Origin: Prostheceraeus crozeri
Taxonomy: Eukaryota > Platyhelminthes > Polycladida > Euryleptidae
NCBI GenBank assembly: GCA_907163375.1
Contig: CAJQUW010008020.1
Span: forward strand, 248,001 to 312,000
DNA length: 64,000 nucleotides
Direction: 5' to 3'
Shown here one piece after another: positions 24,901-35,216 of the stretch (positions are counted from its first letter, which is position 1; each line of letters begins with the position of its first letter). The notes beneath the pieces were generated by a model. That model ran no database searches and was not told where the DNA came from. It worked only from the letters and a program-made list of their open reading frames with translations. The translations under genes were made by a program, and so were the position numbers.

Positions 24901-25436
24901 GCAGTCTATTCGAATACGCCTCACCGGCCTGGTACAGTCACACGTCAAAGTCACTTCGATCAATCATCGAACGAGTGGAGAAATGCGCCCTCAAGGTCAT
25001 CTTTGAAGACCTATCGTATAATGAAGCCCTCAAGAAATGTGGTATGCCCCCGATCCTGACCCACCTAGAAGGCCTTGGACAGAGGTATGCGAAAAAGCTG
25101 TCACCCTCTCCACCATCTCATCCCAGCCAAAAATGAAGACACTTCAGGAAGAAAAACTCGCACAGGTCATCATTTACGTGTACCACAACACCGCAGTGCT
25201 CTTCGAAGCAAGTGTTTTATTGTGACAGTCTCAAAGGAACTCAACTCGAGGCAGAAATGCAGACAGCATGACATGGAGAGTATGATCGCTTCTGAGTATG
25301 TTTTGACGATGTTTAGTATTAAAATGTCTGGCGATGACTGTCTTGAATTGTACGATGATGTCATTACGATTGTAAACCACATATACTTGTTTTGTTATAT
25401 GGGTAATAAAGCTATCTCTCTCTCTCTCTATTCATA
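21900..25436 (+). mobile_element. LINE D, nearly intact non-LTR retrotransposon
   Basis: Plus-strand LINE with a probable 5' leader (about 21900-22250), a long ORF2-type frame (22251-25136) and a C-terminal tail in another frame (25075-25250). The 3' region has AATAAAG, then a CT microsatellite (25412-25430). GC content is visibly higher than in the flanks. It sits inside the CCCGATTAACC pair. The 5' border is uncertain and no target duplication was resolved. Confidence 0.78.
22251..25136 (+). pseudogene. LINE D endonuclease-reverse transcriptase with a single in-frame stop
   Basis: One frame throughout, interrupted only by TAG at 23913-23915 (after NNKSPGLTNIPS). The N-terminal ~130 residues are basic and unclassified. 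Endonuclease motifs are ILYCNARSVR, VTESWLNNN, RPDRVGGGVCLYI, VGDFNS, FPTRKEAHLDLIF and GDHACISV. RT motifs are VRPIPKK, DFRPISLLEPLSKITEK, QHAYIAGGGTTCAL, motif A ADMSKAFDKMHPDR, motif B GGVPQGSVLGPWLW and motif C YADDVTMSIL. YASPAWYSH and HLEGLGQRYAKKL follow. The conserved tail (HPLHHLIPAK..., LRVPQ-like) has moved to another frame near 25100. With one stop and one late frameshift it is a recent copy. Confidence 0.88.
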
Positions 25437-25860
25437 AAGATGATGAGTTGCTCTCTAAATAAGCATGTATGGACCAAATGTAATGACAGAAATCTAATAT
25501 CACCGCCACCATAGTATTTTAATTAGGGCCTATCTATGAAGCTTGAATCCATGGTCTATAATATTTGAAATTATTTTAATTATGTATTAAAATTAAAATT
25601 CACACTTGAATTTTAATACAAACATGATAATCACCCTAATAAGTTTAACCTCTTTCCTTTTTATCTGATGCATTTTTAGTAGGTGAAAGCATAAGAGCAT
25701 AAATCTTATCTCTAATAATAACAGTGCTTTTAAATCTAAAATTCTACCAGCATCGCAAGATGCTTACAAAAAGTTAGAAAAGACAATAACTTTACATACT
25801 TGCACCTTGAATATACGCATGCATGCATGCATGGAAACCAATATAGTCTAATGTTCCATA
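25437..25860. other. no recognised gene
   Basis: Contains a small imperfect palindrome of TTAAAATT words near 25565-25620 and a GCATGCATGCATGCATG run at 25817-25832. Nothing coding. Confidence 0.4.
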
Positions 25861-26217
25861 AAGTTTCATTTTACTTACTTATTGTCATAAGTTTATTTGT
25901 CTGCTCTCACTAGGTGTGACACGCAGACTGAATCAAACTAATTGAAACATGATTCCTGCTAGAGTATCGATCAAGCAATGGACAGTCATTGGACAAGCAA
26001 TCACGAAATGAATAAGTAGTAGCTAAAAAGTACATATGCAGAAAAATTACTAATAGGAAAAGAAGTGCATCGACAACTTGAATAAAAAGAAAGGACCATT
26101 GTCTGATCGATATTCTAGCAGGAATCATGTTTCAATCAGTTTGATTCATTCTGCGTGTCACAACTACTGAGAGCAGACGAAACGCAGTTGTGACAATAAA
26201 CAAGTAAAATGAAACTT
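25861..26217. mobile_element. fold-back element (inverted repeat ~120 bp arms)
   Basis: AAGTTTCATTTTACTT opens the left arm and its complement closes the right arm. Arms also share TGACACGCAGA, TTGAAACATGATTCCTGCTAGA and an ATCGATCA word. The loop is about 100 bp. Non-coding MITE-like structure. No clear target duplication. Confidence 0.7.
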
Positions 26218-26865
26218 CTGGCGATATTTTTCATCTGCAAGATCACAGCGGGGCGCATTTGCATTATTATGTTATAATCCTATATTAATAATATAAATCT
26301 CCAATACAAGAAACATAGCAATTATCAAATACTCTTCAATTGCAATATTTTGTAATTATTTTTTATTTAAATGAAGTTTATCTGCCTATATGCAGAACGT
26401 CTATGTTCCATCATCAACTTATCATTTATCGCATATTTATAATGTATTTCCTGTTTGTTGCAGATCAACTCCTACTACATTTCCCAATGGAAGAGAAAGA
26501 AATATGGTGAATGATTTCTGAGAAACTTTTCATCGAAGCAAGTGTTCAAACGGCTAAAAATAGAAGATATTAAAAATCATTGGCTGTTTTTTGAATTAAT
26601 GGCGTTTTGTGAATGATCATGAAATTAGCTAAAAAATAATGCTCCATAGTGTGATTGATTCTCAAACAATTTTTTTAAATCTGGGCCGCACTTTCACCGA
26701 CATGTCAAGGGGATCGAAAGTGAAAAGTGCAAATACCTCATGCATGTTGTCTTTAAATTGACATTATCACAAATTGCTAAACTAAACTGATTATTCTTTA
26801 CAATAATGATCACATAAAGCGTCAGTATGTCGCGGAAAGGTTTAGACACGCTGTAGCATTAGGAG
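26218..26865. other. no recognised gene
   Basis: Nothing supported in this AT-rich interval. Confidence 0.35.
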
Positions 26866-26869
26866 CTGC

Positions 26870-27035
26870 CATGAAAACTGAATTTCCCAAAATTCTATGG
26901 GACAGAAGTTCGATAGAACAGGATTTCCAGAAATTCGATAGGACAGGATTTCCCCCAAGTCTATGGGACAAATTAGTCCCACAGGCAATAGGATCAAAGT
27001 TCCCCAAAATTCAATGGGACAAAACATTCCAACAG
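26870..27035 (+). repeat. degenerate tandem repeat, TTCCC-AAATTCTATGGGACA unit
   Basis: Four or so diverged units of 35-60 bp: AATTCTATGGGACAGAA, AAATTCGATAGGACAGG, AAGTCTATGGGACAAA and AAATTCAATGGGACAAA, each preceded by a TTCC(C) word. It lies beside the right arm of the CCCGATTAACC pair, whose inner sequence also uses CTATGG/CCATAG, so it is probably that element's subterminal repeat. Confidence 0.65.
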
Positions 27036-27238
27036 TGCCATAGAATAGAGTTCCATAGCAATAGCACTACCCGCTATAGGAAAATTACAATAATTCCGTA
27101 GGACGTTTCCTATAGGAGTGCCATAGATTTTGGTTAATCGGGTTATCAACAAAGTAAAATTAAAATAGCTGTCATTTTCTGACTTGATCATTAGCGAGCT
27201 TTATTCATCATCATTCTGTTAATAATCATCATTTCCAC

Positions 27239-27421
27239 GTGCCGCCGTTTTGCGAACTGAAAGGAACCGGGCTGGGACCGTGGAGTGAACAATCCGTCGA
27301 GTCATGTCATCATGACTTTTCTGAAACATGGAAAAACTATAAAATGACAGACACCACGCACCCCAACTACGGGAAGGAACTACTTTCGGCAATTATTGCC
27401 TACAACAGTCGACATGCATAG
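27239..27421 (+). pseudogene. C-terminal fragment of the 'WSEQ' DDE transposase family
   Basis: Encodes GTGLGPWSEQSVESCHHDF, then WKNYKMTD, YGKELLSAIIAYNSRH and a natural stop. It aligns with 49800-49959 (GLGIWSEQASESVHADF) and with the damaged end of the copy at 47100-47247 (SVYNSRHI). The Glu of the ES pair, six residues after Trp, is the candidate third catalytic acid. It lies 184 bp inside the right long inverted repeat, in the expected place for the 3' end of the transposase gene. The rest of the gene is not found. Confidence 0.72.
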
Positions 27422-27604
27422 CATTTTAATCAATAAAATTTATCATTAAAATGAAGTTTCGTTCTTCAACTGTAAAAACGGGATTTACCATTCATTTCTG
27501 CTTGAAAAGTTACTATTTGGTAAGGGATAATTCAAATTCTATCATAATAGGAAATATCCATCTAATATACTAGACTCCATACCTAGACGATAGAACTAAT
27601 TGGA

Positions 27605-28079
27605 AATTTAAAATTTGAATTCTCTCGAGGAGAGTTTGATAAAAATAATTAAGAAAGTTCGGCCTTTTCAACTGCGCTTACATATAGAAGAGAACATTCA
27701 AATATGTGAACAGGTTTTCCAAAGATATTTTTATCAAAGTAAAAAATAGTGAATATTTATACTACTCAACAACTCACTCAAAATTTGAATTTTCTTGGGA
27801 ACAGCTCAATGAAAATTTGCAAGATTGATATTTCTCAAGTGTGCTTACATGGTATGTTCAAGAAATGCAAACAGATTCTTTGGATAATTTTTTATGAAAA
27901 ATCTAAAAATGCTCTTTTCATACTACTCAAAAATTCAAAAATTTGAAATTTCTCGAAAAAAGCTCGATGATTTTTTTTAAAATTGTCATTTCTCGACAAC
28001 ATGGATTAAATATGTACAGGAAATGCGAAAAGTTTCATTGGAGACTTTTTAGGTGATAATCGAATTCAAACCCACCGTG
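27605..28079 (-). repeat. right long terminal inverted repeat
   Basis: Inverted copy of 17138-17440 with one extra core unit. Cores lie near 27625 (TCTCGAGGAGAG), 27800 and 27955. The outer end is CACCGTG at 28073-28079. Confidence 0.75.
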
Positions 28080-28214
28080 GTGGGTTTTCCACAACGTGAC
28101 AAACAATTATTGAGTTCATGATAATTTAGACAACTGATGTAAATCGTATCAACTTTCGAAACATATATTTCAACATCAGAATCGAATCTATGGAAGAGGC
28201 ATGATGATACTTAC

Positions 28215-28349
28215 CGTTTGAGTATTTTTGCAGCCATGTGAAGCCTGCATAGAATTTTCTTACTGTTTTCCAATTAAGACATTTCTTTCCACTTGCTGAC
28301 ACTTGTGTAGTTCCGTTGTAGGTATATCCAAAATGATCTTTGAGACAAC
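28215..28349 (-). CDS. putative kringle gene, exon 5 (first half of kringle)
   Basis: Acceptor TCATTTCTTCAAAG precedes 28349. The donor CAAACG|GTAAGTAT follows 28215. The exon is 135 nt, phase 1 at both ends. It encodes GCLKDHFGYTYNGTTQ (first Cys, then the YxG-like YNGT that replaces YRGT) and SASGKKCLNW (second Cys and the conserved Trp), ending ~20 residues later in FTWLQKYSN. This matches the exon split in the middle of kringles of plasminogen/HGF-type genes. Joined in phase with 1964-2194 it gives a complete six-cysteine kringle. The exon lies just outside the right long inverted repeat, in a clear stretch of intron. Confidence 0.8.
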
Positions 28350-30890
28350 CTTTGAAGAAATGACAGTAAAAATTCTTCAACTGTATGAAGTTCTGAACCA
28401 ATATCTACTCAATATGATGTCACCAAGTTTATTGAAGCATTAGTTAAGCGAGAATATTTTGCTATGGCAATGCTACAGGGTTTTGAAAGTGACTTCAAAA
28501 TGTACAAGAATAAATGTTGCAGTTACTGCAGTAATAATGAATTGATGTTCAGTTGATCTAATACATAAGGAGGACTTTGTGATCGCAAAAGGATACCTTG
28601 CGAGGAATTATTCTTATAGGCTATGCAGGTTACTCTATTAATCATGTATTAAAGTCCTGCTTCTAATTCTGGACGTTTCAGTTTTGTGACACATTTTTCA
28701 ATAGAAATAGAGTGTAGCATGTTTCGCGTATATATTCATTACTTCAGTCAGAATACGTTTCACGCTAAACACTTATTCTATGTATGTCAAGAACTTTTTT
28801 GAGTGTATTGGTGAACTGTTGAAGACCATTTTACATGTAAGCTCACAATTAGACTGCTTCATTTTTGATAATTTTATTTGTTTTAATTGTTATAAGCTTT
28901 AATCAATTTTCATTGTTGAGTGACTGTTGTTTCATATCTAATGAGCGCTAACGCGAAACCTGCCAAGTTATTTTTGAATACACGATATTTATAGATACAG
29001 TGAAATCTAGAATAGTGAGTTGCACTTGGATCGCTGTGCTTATATAGTTTTTTAGCTTTATCTCAAATTATTTGAATTATCCTACGAACTTTAAAACCCA
29101 CGCCTATGTATGGCCTACTGTTCAAGTGTCAAGCTGATCATGTTGTCGCGTGAGGTTGATTGTTATTCTGTTGAAAAAAGCGGATTGTGGTTACGTATAC
29201 ACGGTACACACGCAGGCTCCACACATAGGTCCTTATATATTTCTTTGATCCTGTTGTACATAATAAAAACAAGTTTTGAATGTTCAATGGACTGTCTATT
29301 TCGATTATCAGCAAAAGCGAGAAAGTGTATTCTGAAAAGTCTCTCTATACAAGCACTTGAAAGCAGCTCTCACATGCTGTAATTTGAAATGACCGCAATC
29401 TGCGATATTTTATCTTCATTTTCGAGAATTCAGTTTTCAAGCTGACCTCCTGAATAGCCGCCTGGTGAATGAGGCTGTGAAGAAATGAGGTGAACGCATG
29501 CTCACCACACATAAGCAACTCAAAGGACGGATGTTCAAATCCACGTACAAATGAATATTCTGGACATTTACTTAGAGTCTAAACACCGAATGTTTTCGAG
29601 ATATTTCAAGGCAGCATGCCGCTCCAAGTGCTTGTTCGACTTTTAGTGTGCAACTTTGAGGTTTGGAGGGCAACATACTCGTATATTAGCAGTAAATATG
29701 TCTAATTATGACGTAGCTCGGAAAAGGATAATTTTCACTTAAGGACATGATACCTGTGTTAGAATTGCCAAAACAAAAGAGTATACTATACATAGTACTA
29801 ATACCGCTAATTACCCGCTAGTGCCACTAGTACGTATACTACTAACTTCTCATTGGCAATTCTGCTTTTTTCTGCTCATTATTCGATTTCTGATTTCTCT
29901 GCTCAAAAAAGGCTGATTCTGCTTTCTTCTGTTGCAGATAATCGATGGGTCTCTATGGTTCCTTATATCCGGGTCCGATCGTGCTGTTTTATGGTAGATT
30001 ATTGAATCATCTAGTAAAGAGCGCATCTGCAGTGCAGTGCTGTCATATATGTAAATGAGCTGGATTATGATGTATGTTGAAGACGTGGAGCAAATTCTTC
30101 GGCATTTGTATTTTGTGAAAAATGTAGTATAATTTATGTGAGACCATTAACAATATATTGGTTCCAAGTTTTCTTTATTGATAGTGATAATATCAGTAGT
30201 GTTCGCGCCATTTGTGGTTCCAGTAATAATAATAATAATGATAATAATAATGGTGTGCATTTCAAGAATGAATGATAATCAAGTTTCACAAGTGATTTAC
30301 AGTGACTGATGGCAATAAATGCTACTATAAAAAATACAGTTTCAATAAAAAAGTTCAACTTCGATAAATAAGTTTAAAAATAACAATGATTCGTTTAAAA
30401 AATCAGGCAAAATATGTCACAATCAACGCATATTTACAGTTGTTTATTCATGATAGTATTGACATAAGGGAAAAATGTGTTTTTGCATTATGTCACATTA
30501 GTAGGACTCATTATGAGAGGACGATGATCAAGTGCATCCTTGATAATTAAGTAAGCAATTCTTCGCGTATGACAACCATTGACCAAAAACATAAAGTACT
30601 TTTTTCCTGAGTAAAATTGCTTGGAATTATCAAAGAATAAACTGAAGTTGATATTTTGAGACTTTATTAAGGTATTCGTGCATTACTTAGTATTTCAGAC
30701 AGTCACAAAGACTAATGTCATGATTTTCACCAAAAAATCATCAAATGTCTATAGATTGTTGATGGCATGATCATGTACGTGATCCTGTTTTTTATCAATA
30801 AAAATACTAATTTAAGACATGGTTAAAAGTTAGGTACAATGTTGTCTGCGTTCAACCGCTTTAACTCAAGTAAAACACGAAGGCTTTGTA
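28350..30890. other. intronic/unassigned sequence
   Basis: No supported gene. An (AAT/GAT)n-type microsatellite lies at about 30219-30252. The open frame at 29110-29382 shows no family resemblance. Confidence 0.4.
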
Positions 30891-30893
30891 CAA

Positions 30894-32154
30894 TGTAAGT
30901 CAGCGACGTTATATGATGTATTTTTTATATTGTTACATGTTCATAGATTATTTTTGAAAATGCTGATAAATATCAAAAACTACTTCATCATAGAGGAACC
31001 AATTATGAAATATCAGTAATATTCTCTTGTTGAAAACAAACAAATTTTAACTTCGAAAAGTGTAAGTCAGCGACGATAAATAACGTCGCTGACTTACACG
31101 TTCTAATACTCCGTTGGACCATGACGAGATGTGGACTAAGTGATATCAAAATCTTCGGTGACGGCGCGCCAAGCCACTTCAAGAATCGCTATATGCTCAG
31201 AATGGTGCCTGATAGTATGAGCGCTCAAATGAATGTGACAACTAGTTGGTCATTTTTTGCAACTAGTCACGGCAAAGGTGTGGCGGGTGCAATTGTTGGG
31301 AAGCTGCAGGCTCATGTCCGACGCTTGGTCTTATCGAGACGTGTGCAGGTGAGTTGTGCTGAGGATTTCATAGACAACTCGAAACAAGTCGGCGTTAACG
31401 TGATTTCATACACGAAAAATGATGTCTCTGAGGCAATGAAGACATACACGAATGATTGGAGCTTTTCACAATGCAGGTCAAGGACATTTCCAAACATTTT
31501 TACAAGACAATTGATTGAGGAAAATATCTGCGTAATAAAACAAACATCTCACGTTCGTCGGAGAAAACCATCAGTTTAGTGAAGTGATAGCAGCCTTCAA
31601 TTCATATTGTGTTAACTTTGTTATTATAGTTTCCTGAATTCAAATGAATACTTCTTTTTCTTTAAGTTCACAGGAACTTGAGTTTGGGGTTCAGAGCTGA
31701 TATAGAAACAATAATTAGACGAACAAAACTCACATTAATGATTTGGAGAACCTTAAAAAGAAAATATTTTTTCTGTAAGTCAGCGACGAAAAAAATGTGT
31801 AAGTCAGCGACGATGCAAAAATAAATCTACCACAAGTATATCTACTATAGCTATAAAATTTCGACCATTCAAATGATAACTATAATATGCACAAGATATA
31901 TCCTACAAAGAAATTAACATTCATGCATGCAATTCGCAGGAATTCCGCTTAATGTAGAAACATCTATAAAATCATTTTCAATAAATGTCAACAAAAAAGT
32001 TATTTGATACATCTCAGAGGTAATTTTTTTGATTCCAAGTGAAAGATAGAAGTATACAATTCAATTTTAGATGTTCACTTGCTTATTAGTACTTTGATCA
32101 GTAATACAAAATTGTGCATCAAAATTAAAAGTCGTGAAAGTGTAAGTCAGCGAC
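30894..32154. repeat. six copies of the word (G)TGTAAGTCAGCGACG
   Basis: Copies at 30894-30908, 31060-31075, 31084-31099 (inverted), 31774-31788, 31797-31812 and 32140-32154 (the last ends GCGAC-AC). The second and third form a perfect 16-bp inverted pair around an 8-bp spacer. The fourth and fifth are a direct pair 23 bp apart. The copies surround a transposase-like ORF (31121-31579). They could be subterminal binding sites of its transposon. Confidence 0.85.
31121..31579 (+). pseudogene. transposase-like protein fragment with DGAPSHFK and TSHGKG motifs
   Basis: 152 codons, uninterrupted. It shows FGDGAPSHFKNRYML, then WSFFATSHGKGVAGAIVGKL and SCAEDFIDNSKQVGVNVISY. I associate the pair 'xDGA-xx-FKN' and 'W-FFATSHGKG-xx-(G)IGG' with an uncharacterised family of invertebrate transposon-encoded proteins (recalled, not checked). 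Asp in DGA is a plausible catalytic acid. The N-terminal part with any first acid is missing and the start Met is probably internal. The usual D-G-I-G-G after HGKG is degraded to AGAIVG. The frame begins 22 bp after the inverted pair of the repeated 16-mer. Confidence 0.6.
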
Positions 32155-32197
32155 ACAAAGAATTGTTCAAGTATATCTAATAAGGCACACTAGCAAT

Positions 32198-33841
32198 CAG
32201 GGGCATCTATGATTAATCCAAGGGAAGATATCCAAGATATCCATTACGATAATTAAGATAAAAGAATTAAGATATCCAAGGGACGTTCAACTCCCAGAGC
32301 ATGTACTGGACTGGAGGCCATACCAGTGACTTTGGTAGACTTGATTAATGACGGTACCGGTAGTGTGTATCTGTACAAAACCATGGAGCCAGTGGTAAAC
32401 AATTCGCTTCATTATTGTAAAATACATGTGCATCAGAATCCAGCTGAATTGATTGCTGTACATACTAGTTAACATGCCCGGCTCACTCTTGCAGAGAAAT
32501 TGTCGAAAGAATCTGTGCACTGTACATGTACACATACAAGCATGTCATCAATGGTCAATTTCAAATAAATTGTGACTTTCTATTTTCATTGATTTCCCCA
32601 CTGTCTTATCTAAAACCTCCTCCTGTATAATAATTTGGATCACTGGTGGACTTTATTCGTGAATTCAAGAGCAATGAAGCGATGTAGCATGTGTGGTTCA
32701 TTTCCGGCCTTGAATTACTCAACTTTCATTAAACGAAAATTGATGGCTATTTTTATCACAGTGATGCGTGAATTTCTTCATATTCACCGATGAAATTTAT
32801 GCGGATTTCGAAATCAATTGTTCCTGAATTGTCCAATATGGTTGGACTTTAAACTCGTTGAAAGTCACCAATCACCGCTTGGTTTGCTTTTTATTTAATA
32901 TGATCCTCGCATTTTATGAATCACTGACATTATAATCACATTTTATTTGTTCGTCGGAGTTTTGATTATAGTCTCAAGGCCTCATATGATGCTCTATAAT
33001 CACCAGATGTCTAATAAGCGATAAAAATATATTGACATCGGTAACCACTCATTACGAGGAGGCGCACTTGGAAAGACAACACTGTTTGCACTTTTCCACT
33101 AAAATCTTGATACAGGATCTTCCGAAGGAAAAGATATTCAAACGATTCTTGCTCAACTTTTGGCATTTTCATTTGTCATACCAATCAAATTAACCTTTGA
33201 CGCTTCAGCTTGCCTTTGCTCGTTTCTGATTGCATCACCGGTATATTTTCTTTAGATTTTAACCATGTATTTTACTTGTATAACAATTAATAAGGCATGG
33301 ACCTATTGCTGCAATGACTGCAGTAGCAAGTAAAATCATCACTGATCAGTTATCACTTAGTTCATGACTGCTTTGAGCAAAGGAAATAGATTATCAAGAA
33401 TTTTCCATGAGTCCTCCAAAAAACACTGCTGCATCGATTTTTGCAAGCAAATCCATTTGCAATAAGCCTGCCAATTGCACAAAAAACATGTATACAATGT
33501 TCGGAATCCACAACAATAGCCATCGATTCTGTGTGCCGTAGGTGAACAATTTCAATCACTGGGAGTTGATATTACAGCTGTTATTGACAGTTACTTACTC
33601 TTGTGGGAGTTTTGTCATTCTTCAGTCTCTTCTTGACTGGGTCCAGAATCTTTCAACAGATTCCCTGCATGAATGCGCGTATTAGAGTACTGGATGATTG
33701 TTTACAACTTGTTTGACGGTTTTATCCAGATATGCACAAACTGCCGTCATTAATCAAATCTTCCAAAATCACTGGCCTCTAGTACATGCTCTGGGAGTTG
33801 AACGTCCCTTAGATATCTTATATTAATCATAGATGTCCCTG
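32198..33841. mobile_element. hAT-type element with perfect 8-bp target duplication
   Basis: Termini CAGGGGCATCTATGATTAAT (32198-) and complement of CAGGGACATCTATGATTAAT (ending 33841), 19 of 20 identical. The direct repeat CTAGCAAT lies on both sides (32190-32197, 33842-33849). CAGGG ends and an 8-bp duplication fitting nTnnnnAn are hAT hallmarks. A second block of inverted similarity (GGACGTTCAACTCCCAGAGC... to TTGATTAATGACGG) extends the arms to ~110-150 bp. Minus-strand frames inside (for example 33362-33559, with Cys/His-rich VVDSEHCIHVFCAIG) may be transposase debris but I cannot place them. Probably non-autonomous. Confidence 0.85.
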
Positions 33842-33849
33842 CTAGCAAT

Positions 33850-35216
33850 CAACATGTCTTTTCAGAAATTTTAATTTTCATGGCAACACATAAGGCCATA
33901 GAAGTAGATAATAGTGCACTAGAATGGAAGTTTGATATCTTGCAATGACGGCACATGAAAAATCTATGGTTTGTAGGTCAGATTCGATTTAAAACATTGT
34001 ATCATAGTCAAACTATTTGCCAAGTTGGTTGTGGAAGTTGTTGACAGCAAATTGCAGGATTTTCATGAAGAGAATTTTGAGTGAGATAGTGGCATTGTTT
34101 TATGTGAAAAAGCCTACCATTCCATGGATTGATACACTGTGTCTATTTGTAACAGTCATTGACAACTATTCTGCAATTTTTCAACATTGGAATACGAATT
34201 GAAATTTGGTTCACGGAGTCATAATCGAAAGTAGTCGGTGTACTGGTTGTAAGAATATTTCAAGAATTCAAAGATAAAAATTCTAATTGTTGGATAATTT
34301 CTCCTTCTAACGGTCAAGAAACCTAGCGCTCCTCTGGAATAAGCACATCGAAAGCTTCTTTAGCGACAGTCATTTTTCAGATAAATGAAATGTCGTTGGA
34401 ACTTTTAAATTAATCACTAAATGATTTATATGACATAGTGTGATGATATTTTGAAGGCTCATATTCGAAAGCATGCAAAGGTTTTGAAAATTGTTCAAAT
34501 ATTATGAACAGGGGAACCCTTCAAAGCAAAATGAATACTGTAAGATTTCTTGGCCTCTGAATTTAAACTGGACCAATGCATTTTCTGTAAATCGACATTA
34601 CAAGTTGCATATGTGTCTGATTATACTCTTGATTGATTATAGGACCGATATTTCAAAATGATGAACGTACAGAACGTTTAAAAGGATTTCCTTCTTTGTC
34701 ACCTTGTCGCTGCACTATTTTGTAAATTCACTATTGCTTTTGTGTACATGATCTTTGGACAAGGGGCAACAATCCAGATCACAAATTGACTTGATAATTG
34801 AAAATGCCAAACAGAAAACAAGAAAACCAGTCCGCAAAATTTGCTTTTTGCCCCAACTAAGTTCCCCCGGAGTGTGCCATAATTTTCATGCAATTTCCAT
34901 TCTAGGACTTTCTATGGTATTGTTAATTTCTATGCATAAGGCAGAAATAATAGGTATTCTATGGCCTTCCAGAGGCCATAGAATTCCTTATCTTCTAACC
35001 TGTACGTCACTACATACATTGAATGTCCATGATAGAGATGACCGCATGGAAAGCAAAATAATGATACATTGAGGGTAAATAATATTTCAAATTGCTATTA
35101 TACGATAGTACATGCAAATGCTGAGACTCATCTGAATTCATTCAAATCTATGGAAACAATATTTTGAATTGAATATATGTTTATTTGTACAATTTAAAAT
35201 AACGACGATCAGGACG
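33850..35216. other. no recognised gene
   Basis: Nothing coding supported. A TTCTATGGCC/GGCCATAGAA palindromic pair at about 34957-34982 recalls the CCATAG words at 17.8 and 27.1 kb. Confidence 0.35.

Larger units (their letters stand above)
17810..27142. mobile_element. second inverted-repeat pair, CCCGATTAACCAAA
   Basis: CCCGATTAACCAAA at 17810 and its complement ending at 27142. Both are followed inward by a TATGGCACTC-like word and a field of TATGG / CCATAG repeats. It lies wholly within the 17138-28079 element and encloses LINE D and the MITE at 19 kb, so it is probably a separate transposon inserted in the older one. Arms are short (about 30-40 bp recognisable) and no transposase is visible. 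Confidence 0.5.
17138..28079. mobile_element. old long-TIR DNA transposon (same family as 43.2-50 kb), expanded by nested insertions
   Basis: Left arm 17138-17440 and right arm 27605-28079 are inverted copies. Both start CACGGTGG then TTTGAATTCGATTATCACC and run on for ~300 bp at roughly 80-85% identity by eye. Each arm repeats a core like ATCGAGCTATTTTCGAGAAA at ~170-180 bp intervals. Just inside the right arm, 27239-27421 encodes the C-terminal block of the 'WSEQ' transposase family, which links the arms to that family. The interior holds other elements (second inverted-repeat pair, MITE, LINE D, fold-back), which explains the 10.9-kb span. No target duplication is visible. Confidence 0.65.

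Noticed and set aside
33362-33640. Cys-containing minus-strand frames in the hAT element, with a GTAAGTAAC site between them
   Set aside because: Too short and interrupted to identify. The apparent 40-nt intron would lead to a stop.
34755-35072. Open frame before the Crypton
   Set aside because: No resemblance to Crypton N-termini, no splice link, runs through CCATAG palindromic words.
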